A stretch of 64,000 nucleotides of DNA from Diplocarpon mali (lineage: Eukaryota; Ascomycota; Leotiomycetes; Helotiales; Drepanopezizaceae). The DNA lies in NCBI GenBank assembly GCA_024741835.1, contig JAENRP010000072.1, positions 1-64,000 on the forward strand, written 5' to 3'. A program made the position numbers and the translations under genes. Shown here piece after piece: positions 44,118 through 55,511 of the stretch (its first letter is position 1; each line of letters begins with the position of its first letter). The notes under the pieces are model-generated. The model was not told the origin of the DNA. It saw only the letters and a program-made list of their open reading frames with translations, and searched no databases.

Positions 44118-47100
44118 ATCTATTGTCTTCTTTGTCCTTTAGCTTTGGCCCTTGCCTTGCCGCTGAGGGGCTCGCGCTCAGTTGCGGGAGATAAATTAAT
44201 AAACTGTACGCCTGAACGCAGGGAACGCCTGGCCTGCACGTGGAACTATCTTCCTCGTGGTTTCTGACAGCTTTCACAACGGTCACGGTGGAGCTGACGA
44301 CGGCGAGTCTGAGAGGAACAGCCTGTCAGAGCTTTGCAAAGTATGTTTTGCTCGGCTCCCCTGTTTTCTTGGGCTGGGTCGAGATCCCTCTTCTATTGGC
44401 GACGATGCCCATGCCTCCCCCCCGTCCCTTGCTCCATGCCGAGTACCCCAAGCATCTGGCTCGATGAAGGATTTTCATAAATCATGAGATGGCATTGCAG
44501 AGCTCTATACTGTGCACTGTGTACGCGCATGGCATTTCCCAAAATACCACTCATGCAGCACAGCCAAAGTGGTGCTGCTGTGCAGTACGTAGGACGAAGA
44601 CCTGCCGAGAAGCGAGAGTGTTATACGACGTAGCGAAGCGCAGAGGCGCGAGAGGGGAGTGGAATACAGTCCACGAGGAAGAGAGGGACTCAACTGTCCA
44701 GGGAGGGATAGAGAAAGAAGAAAGATGTAGTCCAGCCTTGTCATCAGCCTGCCAATTTTTGTGGATCATGGTGCATCGCCAGGCTTTGCGCCAGAGTTTT
44801 GATATCGATCCGTCTCTTGACCGGCCTCTTCCCAGTAGATATCGTGGCCAGGCCGACTAGTAGTGCTTGCTTGTCATGCAGGGCCGTTGGAAACCAAAAC
44901 ACCCCATGATCAAAATTGTATACATATACAGCTTTTACTTCGCTACTCTGCACAATGGACACATTTCTCCTCCTTCGAGCCGACATCAAGAACCATATTG
45001 CAAGATGCATGAGTCAATACGCCAGCGGTACTGCAGCTAACCGTTGGCATCGCATCTCTCTCCTTTTTCTCTCCCTTCTCCTTTCCTCTCGGGATCGTCA
45101 TATCAGAACTGTCAAGTTACATATTCGACTTCGACAACAGCATTCCTCCAGCTGAGTAAAGTGTATTCCCCGCTCTCTTCCTACCCTCACAATCGGGTAC
45201 GAACTTTTCTTTGATAGACAATCAACAGAGTCTAGCTTCACCCCCTCCCCTAACTCATCACGCCCACCCCAGAACCGCACAAGCACCGCGTGACCAACGC
45301 CTTGCTCTTCCCTGCGCCCGCAATAGAGTTATGCACAAGGTAAGGTTTTCCCGTCGTTCCCGCCTCTACATAGTAAACAGCACACAGACGTCTCTTTGCC
45401 CTCGTACTGTAATAAGAATCTGCAGCCTTCTCTCCACTCTTGCGTTGCGGGGAGACTTTGATCGAACAGCTCACCACAGATGATCCACATTATCACCAGA
45501 GTTTTCACATCGTAAGGTCCAGGAATGTCTTGCGTACAGCTGCGAGGCGAAGTACCGGCAAGTTATGATTTGAGAAACGGCCTTCTTCACATCCTGCTTT
45601 TGCTCATCGACCTCAATTCCCAGCTACTGCTTCGGTTTGAAATGTCTGGCTTTTCCTGGGGACGAAGGCCTCCCCACACCGCTGGTATATTTCTGCAAAG
45701 CCGAATAATCGAGAGAATCTTAGCAGCCTGCATTACCATCATGTGATATGCAATTCAAACATAACGTCTCCATAGCCCCTGAGGGATCTTAAGCGAGACC
45801 AGCATTCTTACGGTCTTGCCTTACCTTATTACATTCTGTACATGTGAGTTTCTCGATTCCCAGGCATACATACACTTTCCCATCACCGGCACTTGAAAAT
45901 CCTCCGACAATGAGGGGTATGGGCAGACCTCTTGTTGGTTTTGGCTGGTAGTGGCAGGGCGACGTCGTGCTAGTGCCGATAGCAAGGGAGGATGACTGGA
46001 TAAGAGGATTCTACGCAGAGACAAGTTGTTGCTTGCGGTACAAATTCTGGTAGGGGACATGTCTGCTTGCGTACCTCCCACCTAGGAGTCGGCTCCGTGC
46101 TGACCAGCACCCCAGTGTCTTATCTGTAATCACCGAGCTTATACATAAACCTGGTCATGCAATGCGATGCGATGTGATGCGTACACAGTAGATTTTGTCA
46201 TGATCCTTGCGAGCCGAAGGTATGCGCCGCCGCTGGAGGCTTCTTCTCACCAGGGGAAAACAAAAGCTGGAATTAAATGATATATATGTAGGAACATAAT
46301 ATACGCAGAAAACCGAACACGGCAGCTCAATCCCAAAGCAGTGGCGTTTGAAGCGCTAAGCATGCAGATCTTGCTCATGTGCTCGTCGCACGCGTTATAT
46401 CAGGGTTCTTATGGGTGCTTGTTTCGAGTTAGACGGCTGCGTGGACTTGCCTGTTTGCTGCTTCTTGATCATGGGAGCTATCAAATTCGGTTTTTTTCGA
46501 GGATCACGTGCTTGTCACAACTCCTCATTGTCACTCTTTAGATGGTTAGTATTGATTAAGATATTATGAATTGCTAGTACTCATCGTGCTGGTGGTATTG
46601 GCGGGAAAAGAGTTGGGATTAAGCGGAAATCTGTTTGCGTATAAGTTGACAATCACGTTTTGATCATTATCTGGCAGCAGCCCTTGTCTACGCTCATGCT
46701 CTGCTATATAAGAGACTTTTGATTCTTGCCTTTATTCTGGCGTTGATTGCTGATACTCCAAATACCCGCTCCATTCTTTTTCTTTGACGTTAAAAGTTTA
46801 TGCATATCTACGTCTACTCTAATGCTCCATGTAATTGACCCTATTTCAGAATTATTGATTATTACCAAGAGAGGCTGCTCTTATATGTTTAAAGTTACCA
46901 ATGATATTGATTTGTGTCAACTCTTACCCGTACTCACTAAGGGAGCGAGAAAGGGCACATGTAATAGCCAATTTAGAAAAGTATCGTGCCCGATTGCAGA
47001 GTAATCATTGCACCAAAAATAATAAACCTTTCACATACAACTATTCTAGTAATTTGAGATGCCCTCTTCTAATACTTATCAAATCATTTCACTATCAATC

Positions 47101-48421
47101 ATCATGCATGAGAAAAAACAAACAGGAATGCCGCCTCTTTTTCCTCCCCGGTATAGCCAGGCCTCAAAAGTAGGTCTATTATGATATAAATTATAAACTA
47201 GCTGATCTATCTGATCTATACCAAGCACCCTGAAGCTTTCAAGATTCCTTTGTCACAACTCTCTCGAGCCACGTTCAAATATTCATCTTCCTGGCTCTTT
47301 TTCTTTTTCTTTTCCTCAAAAATAAAGGTGACGGATAATGTATGGTGTGATCCCCGTCGCTCACCATTAAAGCTCAAAGCTCAAATCTCAAATCTCGAGG
47401 TATGGAGCAGGCTATGCGACTGGCCCGAGTCTTTCAGATATCACAAGTCTCGTTGTACAGCGAGCATTCTACTGGAAGCGGACCATGGAGCTATTCTGTA
47501 GAATTTGTTCCACGAAGCTCGGGACCTAGGTCTTTACATGCCCCGAAATCTAGCCATTGGATATGTCGATGATATTTACATTTCCTGGAAAGATGATGTC
47601 CAGAATATTGCCTCTCGAGATACTTTGGATGATAGAGATATTATATTATATAAGTAATCGCAAGCCCAGTGTGTCTCGCCTTCTTGAGAGCGCGATGACT
47701 GACAGGATCCCAGATCCAAACCACAATCTCGAAACTCTGGAGAAATCCCACAGCAACTAATCACAGACTCTCAAGTCAGCTGCAGCTCTGTGGTTTTGTT
47801 ATCATTTTGCTCTCTTGGTAGATAGCAGATTGGGATGTTCGGAGCTGGCCGCTGGAAGATTCATGTTGCCGCGTCTGGCCAACTCCCGCGACACCCCATC
47901 ACATTGACTGAACTGGCCTCATAATTTTCTCGACTCTACAAATATAATCGGGGAGCACTCGAGCTCATCACAGTCCTCAGGAAATATTACAAGTCAGCTA
48001 CTTCCTTTCCCTTGTTTACGATTGTGATAGGGCTCACTCTGTCTAACCCGCATCCAGCTCGTGAAATATCGTTTGTTCCCATCGCTGAATTGAAGTCCAA
48101 ACCTCAATTCAGCAAAAGTTGAAGAGAAACCCCCTCTCCCCCACGAGACTATCGCCTATTTCCGCTTCGCGCTTCGCGCTCCCTATTGTTCATCGGGTGT
48201 AAATTCAATTAAACATTACGATAGCCGGTTTTATTTTCCTCCAGAGCCTGCCTTTTCCATTCGCTTTCTCTGAAACTTCAAGACACATTTTTAAGTCTCG
48301 CACCACGACACCACTGTTCAACATATAGACAAGCACTTGGAGCCTCACCACAGCGATTCGTGTCTCTACCTTCACAATCACGGGCAGTTTGTTGTAATTG
48401 CTCCTAGATTTCGTTTTCATC

Positions 48422-50320
48422 ATGGCTTCGACCACAGATCCCCGTTCGACTGCTGCTCCTGGAGCTCCAGATTCGGCCTCTTTTCCCGAGAGCCATCTAT
48501 CTAGCACTGGCAAAACTACCCAGTCAGTATCTCCAACCTCCCTAGCGGCATTGAACCTGTCTGCCACATCCTCCTCCTCTGCTTCTATAACACCCCCAGT
48601 TGCGACGTCGACCCCAGCTGCCACTGGCACACGCAAATCCTCGCGCGCCACCAAGATGACATCTCGAGGCGCCGAGTTCGAGGAGCGGAAAATGTTGAGA
48701 GTCCGCAGCGCCTCTGTTCTCAAGAAGGTGGTAAAGGAGAAGTCCGTCTCACCGCCGAAGCCGAACGGTAAGGAGAAGTGCGATACGGGACACATCAGTT
48801 CCCCGGCGGAGAAGAAAAGGTACACCCTGAAGTTCTCACCAGAAATAATACGGAAAATGAAAGACGTGGATGAGACGTCGCCGGCGACACCCCCAACGGG
48901 CGAGTCCTCAAAGTCACCTGCTACGATTCTTCCACCGAAGAATTCGCTCGCCTCCCTCCCCTCCCGCAAAAAAGGCACATCTCCCATGTCTTCCGCACCG
49001 ATTCTTGCCTCCACGAAGCCAGCCAAGACAGAGGACACTGTCAGGGGCGTGTCGAAGGAGGACCAGTCTTCGACATCGGCAGTTTCCAAGCTCTCATCGA
49101 CATTGTCTGTCACCGAGTCCTCAAAGATGACAAAGAAACCTGGCAAGACCGCGCCCAAGCAGGCTGCTGTCTCGACTAAAAGTAACAAGGTCGCCGCCAA
49201 GCCTCTCGGAGAAGTCACCAACTCTTTACAGACCGCAAAGGACACTGCCAAACTCGCAACCTCCTCGACTGCAAAATTTGCAAAGAGTCCAAGCGAGTTC
49301 GCAGCCATACCACCAGCTACCAAGCGCTTTTGGCGAGAAGACGATACCAGGATTTCTGCCCCCACGCCAGCTTCAAAGCGCGCTCGTGCCCATGCCCGTG
49401 GCATCGACGATACACAGGTGATCTTCTCTGAGCCAGCCATACATCGTGGCCGGGGTAAGGATGACATCCAAGCCATCTTCCAGGCGCCATCTATATTTGG
49501 TGATGGAGCCGAAGATGATACTCAAGTCACCTCCGAGCCTTCGAACACCCTCTATACGGTCGCCACCATCTCCGGGGTCAACCGCCTACCTCTCAAGAAT
49601 CCTCGGATGTTCACAGGCTTCCAGTCGGCAAGCCCCGTCCCAGCAGAGATACTCACCCCCGAGCAAGAGGCCGACCGTAGAGAGTTTACCACCCTCTACT
49701 TCGCCTACGGCAAGGAGGCTGGCTACACGTACTTCACCCAGAAGTTCAAGGCCAACTTTGCTGCATGTTACAGCACCGCTTCGCTCTCCGGATACAAGTT
49801 CACCCTCCACTCCGACGGCTACGCCAAGATCCACGCCAGCGCGGGAGACGAAGTCTGGGGAACCCTCTGGCTTATCCCCAACGCCACCCGTAGAATCATC
49901 GAGGCCAAGGCAGTCAAGCATGGAATGGAATTTGTCGAGGTCGATGGTGTTCAGCCCTTGGATCGCGACCCCCAAGCCATGCCTGGCAATTGGTACGCTG
50001 CTCCGGTTGCGAATGAGGAACCGTTGACCGTTTGGGTGGGCGTCGCACAGGAGCTGGACGGCAACGAGCACCTAGGAAAGCAGGCCATCACAGCAAATGA
50101 GAACAAGTTGCAGAACTTGAACGCGGCGATTGTGTACATGTACACCGAGGCACTGTCGAACAGCTATGTTGAGAAGGCCCTCCGACCTTGGATCCCATAC
50201 CCTACGACTGCTTATGATAGTGGTTACTGGACCAAGAAGAAGGCTCCGAAGGTTGTTGACAAGACTTCTGCGAAGGATTCTGTGAAGTTTTCTCCCAGGC
50301 TTTCTCCTAAAGACACCTGA
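48422..50320 (+). CDS. Ser/Thr/Pro-rich protein with a divergent GGCT-like C-terminal domain
   Basis: A single-exon gene of 632 residues starting at the ATG in a CATCATGG context. Residues 1-about 400 are low complexity: Ser, Thr, Pro, Ala and Lys with many SP/TP sites and KKSSRATK-type basic patches, probably disordered and possibly nuclear. Residues about 418-610 form a folded domain. Its pattern (TLYFAYGKEAGYTYF, SGYKFTLHSDGYAKI, GDEVWGTLWLI, FVEVDG, and YVEKALRPWIP near the end) follows the gamma-glutamylcyclotransferase order of YFAYGSNL, GY-x-L, GDEVWGVLY and a closing helix. The substrate loop is altered: YGKEAG replaces YGSNL. RRIIEAKAV sits where LD-x-x-EG with the catalytic Glu would be, so activity is uncertain. 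The assignment is by eye. A strong open frame on the opposite strand is a shadow of its codon bias. Confidence 0.75.
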   Translation: MASTTDPRSTAAPGAPDSASFPESHLSSTGKTTQSVSPTSLAALNLSATSSSSASITPPVATSTPAATGTRKSSRATKMTSRGAEFEERKMLRVRSASVLKKVVKEKSVSPPKPNGKEKCDTGHISSPAEKKRYTLKFSPEIIRKMKDVDETSPATPPTGESSKSPATILPPKNSLASLPSRKKGTSPMSSAPILASTKPAKTEDTVRGVSKEDQSSTSAVSKLSSTLSVTESSKMTKKPGKTAPKQAAVSTKSNKVAAKPLGEVTNSLQTAKDTAKLATSSTAKFAKSPSEFAAIPPATKRFWREDDTRISAPTPASKRARAHARGIDDTQVIFSEPAIHRGRGKDDIQAIFQAPSIFGDGAEDDTQVTSEPSNTLYTVATISGVNRLPLKNPRMFTGFQSASPVPAEILTPEQEADRREFTTLYFAYGKEAGYTYFTQKFKANFAACYSTASLSGYKFTLHSDGYAKIHASAGDEVWGTLWLIPNATRRIIEAKAVKHGMEFVEVDGVQPLDRDPQAMPGNWYAAPVANEEPLTVWVGVAQELDGNEHLGKQAITANENKLQNLNAAIVYMYTEALSNSYVEKALRPWIPYPTTAYDSGYWTKKKAPKVVDKTSAKDSVKFSPRLSPKDT

Positions 50321-52943
50321 AAGGCCTAGACATCTACATTGGCCACTACGACACTTCCGAAATCGATATCGAGACCGGCTCTGTTCCACTCGACCGTTCT
50401 CTTCATGATCTGCATGTCTTACTTCTTTCTCTCTTTCTTTCTACTTTGTTTTTCTAAATCCGAATCCTATTTCGAAAGATTTCGGTCCTGGGATAGCAAA
50501 CGAAATATTTCTGGAGACGATTGGTGTTATAATCATAATACAATACGGTACGATACAGGATGAGACGACATTATTGGGTTTCTTCTTCCTCATGGAGGAA
50601 CGTACGAGGGAATGTAAACCAGATACATGCGAGCATGAAGCAGGCGTTCTCTTGATTTCCAGATACCCCGGCTGTAGGCCATGCTGATTATTGAAAATTC
50701 AAACCCAAAAGAGTCAAACGAGTTCAGTAAAAAAGCAAAGCAAAGCAAAGCATACAGAACACGAGGAACAGAGGAGGGGTTCTAGTACAGTTTGTTTCTT
50801 GCGATCTCTTAATGACACTAGTGACATGTATTTAGACATCACCTCACCTGCCTTTGCCTCCTGTTCAGCTAAATTGTGTCGGTGGTACTGTAGTACATCC
50901 GAGAGGTACTTGACTCGTCTGAATTATAATTTTGAATTTCAAGGGACCTACTATTGACCCATCCTTTTATGATTTTAATCAAGTATCTTTTGAAATGGTT
51001 TTAGTTTATTAAAGTAGGCGTGGTATAAGTCACATACTTATAAGGGAATATTATAGAGTTTTATACTTTTATCAAGTTGTGTTAAAATCATAGCTTAGCT
51101 ATTTGACTTTGTGACTTGAAGTATTACAAGCAATTCTTTAATTTTTCCTTTCCCTTTCCCTTTCTTCACCCCTTTCTCCTTCCTTTTCCCTTCTTTTTCT
51201 CTGATTACATCCCCAACTACCCGCGTCCGGTCCCCGTGTGAGCAGGCCCAGCCCCAAGCCCAAGTCCAGCCACGAGATTACCAGCTTCGACAGCAGCCTG
51301 CGATTGCAGTCCTTGCCAACCGCGATTAGCGAATTGCTCTTCTTGCGTCAAAACACAGCCTTTGGTACTTCCTCCCGCTAGCGAACCTTGTTCTGAAGTT
51401 ATCATCGTGTATGGTTTCTGAACTCATGTTATTTCCTTCGATAGGCTAGGACATGTATTGCTAAAATGCACACACACATATATAGAGATACTTATATCCC
51501 TTTCTAAGCTTTTGAGTTACGTGTACTTATCCAAATCTCCTCTATTCCGATAGGGAAAGAGGTCGCAGTGTTTGAAAAAGGGCGGTACTTTATTTGCTTA
51601 CCTACTTTACCTTACCTCAAACTCCGCTAATTCAATACCTAATATTAAAATTCACACGGCACGTTACCTCTCAACAGACCTAGCCAATTTCATAGTAATT
51701 TGACATTGATTCTTAGAATCTAAACCTCCTGTTGATTTCATGCAGTGCGTAAATGGAAAGACTAGCTATTTTTTAGTGTGAAACAGCCATTTGGCGTTTA
51801 GTTGTTGGCCGTTGAAGACTGGCTGTGTTAGCTTTGGTAGCAGCTTGTGATTCCGGCTATAGAAGGGAAAGTGAGATTGCATGTTGTAGGGGCGTTTATT
51901 CTTGGTTATTAGAAGTCATTGCAGCTAGGTTATCTTGGGCAGATCCTCGCTGCACGCCTATATATACACACAGAGAGAGAAAGAGGGGGAGGTATTCCAC
52001 ACCAGAAAGAACCACACGGCCCTCCCTCCATCCACCAAGCCACTGAAACAACAGCGTAGCCAGCAGAACCAGCAGGATCGCTAACTCCACAGGATACTCT
52101 CCTCCTCAGTAAACTGCCATCCAGAAAAAGCACTCTCGTCCCTCGCGCGAGGGTCAGTCCTCTCCCTTCCCTCTCTTTGTCTTTCCTTTTCTCTTCCTTT
52201 CCATCTCCCTCTTCCTCTACATCAGCAGAGAGAAGCAGCGAAAAGAAAACACAAGGAGCTTTTATTACTCTCTTGGTCGCTATGCAGTACAACTCTAGGA
52301 CAGGACTAGGACTAGAAGAGGCAAAGGAGTGGCGAAGGAGCCAGTCCCCGCAGGGAGAAGGATGCTGCAGTTCCAAGTCCTTGATTCTCGAGAAGTTTTT
52401 ATGCTTGGAGTGCAGAGCGGAGGTCACCGAAGGCAAAGGGGAAGAGGGAAATTATGAGGAACGTGGTGGCTGCGGGGATGGGATTGGGAACTGGGAGGTG
52501 GACGGGATGAAGGGTTTCCTTTCTTCTTCTTTACATTCTTCTTTCTCTTTTGCCTCTTCTTCTCATGGACTGTAGACTGTATACGCTCCAGCGTGGAGAA
52601 AGGGGAAGGATGCTGATGCTGGGAGGACAGGGCTGGAAGACTTCCTATGGATATATTGCGCTTTCTTGTGTTTGGCGAGTGGAGTTGAGAAGAGGTATGA
52701 TGATGAAGTCGAAATCTTCGAGTCATACTGAGAAAGATATTGGAGATAGCGGTCTTTAAGGCAAGGCGACTGTCTCCTATGACAAACACTCTGAAATCGC
52801 TTTCGTTCTGAGATATTTGATAATACACAATATAGCCAAGACATGCCAGGAATTTAGACTGGCAAAAAATTCTGTTATTCACTCCTCGTCTACGATGCCT
52901 CGCTGTCTGGGTATCTAAGCATACGTAAAAATTATATACATTT
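50321..52943. other. Intergenic, partly AT-rich
   Basis: No strong gene. Contains a GCAAA microsatellite (about 50732-50752), AT-rich sequence at 50.9-51.2 and 51.4-51.8 kb, and a small GC-richer reading frame at 51217-51405 (listed). An ATG frame at 52281-52575 (+) is Glu/Gly-rich without family signal. Confidence 0.5.
51217..51405 (-). CDS. Possible small ORF or exon remnant
   Basis: A 62-residue ATG-to-stop frame whose composition (Gly, Ala, Gln, balanced GC) stands out from the AT-rich flanks. It contains LTQEEQFANRGWQGLQSQ and ends in a Gly/Ala-rich run. No homologue is recognised. It may be a real small gene, the last exon of a decayed gene, or chance. Confidence 0.25.
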   Translation of the reverse strand: MITSEQGSLAGGSTKGCVLTQEEQFANRGWQGLQSQAAVEAGNLVAGLGLGAGPAHTGTGRG

Positions 52944-54759
52944 CTAAATGAGGACGTATAGTGAGCACATCATGCTCAGGCCCAGGATTATGGAGCACCA
53001 GAAACAGATGTTGTTCAGTATTCGCTTGCCCCTTACCCATTTAGTCCTTTGCAGCATCACGATCGGCAGTTGACTCATCTGCGCAAGAAATCCGTAACCG
53101 CGGATTTTCTTGGTGATGCAGGCGAGGACTATTTCGTGGCCGATGGAGCTGATTAGAAAGGTGATGAGGGTGGCCATGGGTCGACCGATGTGGGGGCGCG
53201 AGGCACTATAAACGTGACGGCGGAAGAAGTGATGAACTGGTATGTTCCACTCTCGTGAGAACTCGAGCCAGTCCGTTGAATTCCACCAATCCGAGTAGAA
53301 ATGTCTGTCGGCGAAACCTGGAGATGTCAGTGGATAGTACTTAGATCTTGGCGAAAAACTTACACGTCAGTTCCGCACAGGCACCCAGGACATACTCGAA
53401 AATGACCAAGAATACCAACAGGAACGTGACCATGAAGGGAAATAGGAGCATCGAGATGGACTCAGCAATGATGAGGGCTGTCTCGGAGAAGGATCTGACA
53501 GACTCCAACCGCAGAGCAGATTCGGTCATCACCGGAAGAATGAATTCTTCGGATGTGATAGTCAGTAAGAAGATAACACCAAATACTGCGAGGACTTTGT
53601 ATCCTAGTTGTGACCAGACCACACCGTCAGTTCGAGGATACTCCAGCTCATAACAGAGAGTGGGGCAACAGATGTAGTCGAAATAATTCCACCAGGTCAA
53701 ATTCTTGGGATACGTGACGGATCCCATTGGAGACGTGAGTTCTATGGCAAGATCTTCCCGTAGGCGCACTAGTTCTGGTTTTTCATCTTCCTCTTGTTGC
53801 AGACTTCCCACAGAAATTGGCGTATGACCAGCACTCGGATATTGATAAGCTGGTGCTTTTGAGGCTGTAGATGGCTCGTCAAGAGCTTTTAGTCTATATT
53901 CTGTCTCGCTAAGGTGGCCGTTATAGAAGGAGTATGAGTGCATTTTCATAAGGAGAACGAAGGTATGAAGTATCAAAAACACCTGGGCGGTCCAAGTCCA
54001 TTCACGAATGAAAGGAACTCTACCAGCGGGTCAGCCAGCGCAAGATTCTGTGATTTCGTTCACTTACGCCACCCAAAAGGAAAACCAGACAATCTGATAT
54101 ATGCTTTGTATTGCCATTCCACCTCCTGCCCATTTTAATCCAATCTGCCGCCCAACCGGGCTTCTGAATAGCTTATGAAAAGGTAAGCTCACGGCTGTAG
54201 TGAGGACCATAAGCCCATCAGCTAAGGCAAGCTCCCAGAGTTTAACTGTGAACAATTGCCATATCTGCATTCTCATAGGGTATCCCGTATCCTTAATATT
54301 GCGCAACATTGTAGTTGTAGCCATGATAGTAAGCGCTATCCAGAACAGTACATAGAATCCTTGGAAGTCCCGGTAATCACTTTTGGGATCGAAATGGGAG
54401 ACCCTTGAGGCATAGTCGATTGTGGGAAATAACCGCCGGCGCTGTTGGGCTCTGAGCTGCTTGCGAGCAGAAGATATCGATTGAACAGATGGAAGAGCAT
54501 CCGCGGGAACAGGTGTGGACCGCCCGCTGAAGTTGTTAGAAGGGATTTCTCGGTTAAGAAAAGGGAAATACCTGGTCTGTCCAGATGGTATGCCACTTGA
54601 CCCGTTTCCACCGTTCGAAGTCTGCATAAGATCTTCACTCATGGTTCTTAGTATTGCCGGGTTTTCCGGCTTGATGGCCCGAGGACGCAGTATATACTCC
54701 TGGTCCGCATGGCCATTCCCATTGATCGTGATATCCGCAGACGTTGACATACTTGACAT
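52944..54759 (-). CDS. ARE2: Sterol O-acyltransferase (ACAT/ARE type, MBOAT family)
   Basis: Three exons (54759-54068, 54019-53364, 53317-52944; introns 48 and 46 nt) give 573 residues. The enzyme esterifies sterols, ergosterol in fungi, with fatty acyl-CoA in the endoplasmic reticulum membrane for storage in lipid droplets. Around eight or more hydrophobic segments run from residue 140 to the end. The family block FADRHFYSDWWNSTDWLEFSREWN contains the FYxDWWN motif (about 456-462), and the active-site histidine is in LISSIGHEIVL (about His510). HTFVLLMKMHSYSFYNGHL in exon 2 is the conserved sterol-acyltransferase region. The splice joins WVA|VPFIREW and ELTC|FADRHFY are in phase. The first 120 residues are Ser/Asn-rich and cytosolic. 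It is divergent from the AP-1 gamma gene. Confidence 0.95.
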
Positions 54760-55511
54760 CTCCGTTTTGGTTGAGAAATCGAAGGGCTATATTCCACTAC
54801 CTCTGTAATCACAATTCCTTTGCTCCTTGAGATCCTTGAGGCGATTCCAAGGAACGCCGGCCGGGTGTGGAGATTGCCGGATGAGAAAAGTCGAAGCTTG
54901 CAATACTTTGGTTTGTAAACAACAGAGGAGACTGGGTGTGGTGGGTGAATTGTCCAATTCGAAACAGGTCACTGCCGAGTAAGTCGCGACATTTGAATAG
55001 GTATCCCGAAGTGTGTTGCTATGAGTGAGCCGAACGAAGGCAAGAGAGGGAATGCATGAAGATTTATATACAAGACCGATGCCAATTTCCATGCACCATG
55101 GATATTGGTTGAAGTTATACTGACGAGATCGTCCTGGGTAAGCGGAAGTACCAGCAGCGGTGCGAGGCTGTCCAAGAGTCAAGCTTCAAGCCACAGTCAT
55201 CATGGATGTCTTGTGATTTATGGTTCGCTGATTGTCTCACGTCCCCAGAAGTGCTGAAGCTTTCCATTGCTATTGCTAAGACTAAGCAGGTGTGTCCCTA
55301 GCCAAGCGCGCTAAGAGACCACAGCTTTGACGACTGCAACACGATATGGCCAAGACGAGCCTACATTTCGCAAGGGACTCTGCGACTGCGAGAACAATAA
55401 AGCCAGCTTCAGACTGTATCAGGCCCAAACCTTCTCCAGTCTACCACTACGTCTTTACGATTTGGCAGAGAGTGATACATTGGCCCATTGCGGGGCCAAA
55501 GACCGCGAGAA
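54760..55511. other. Divergent promoter region
   Basis: This separates the sterol O-acyltransferase (-) and AP-1 gamma (+) starts. No gene is supported. Confidence 0.5.

Larger units (their letters stand above)
43686..48421. other. 4.7-kb divergent intergenic region, no gene seen
   Basis: This lies between the starts of acrB (-) and the GGCT-like fusion gene (+). Several frames of 60-120 residues exist, but none shows a family motif or good exon structure. AT content rises towards 46.7-47.7 kb. A short GCGAT-type run lies at about 46158-46182. Confidence 0.5.

Noticed and set aside
48205..49476. 423-residue minus-strand frame opposite the GGCT-like fusion gene
   Set aside because: It is a shadow of the Ser/Thr/Pro codon bias on the plus strand; the plus-strand protein has the conserved domain.
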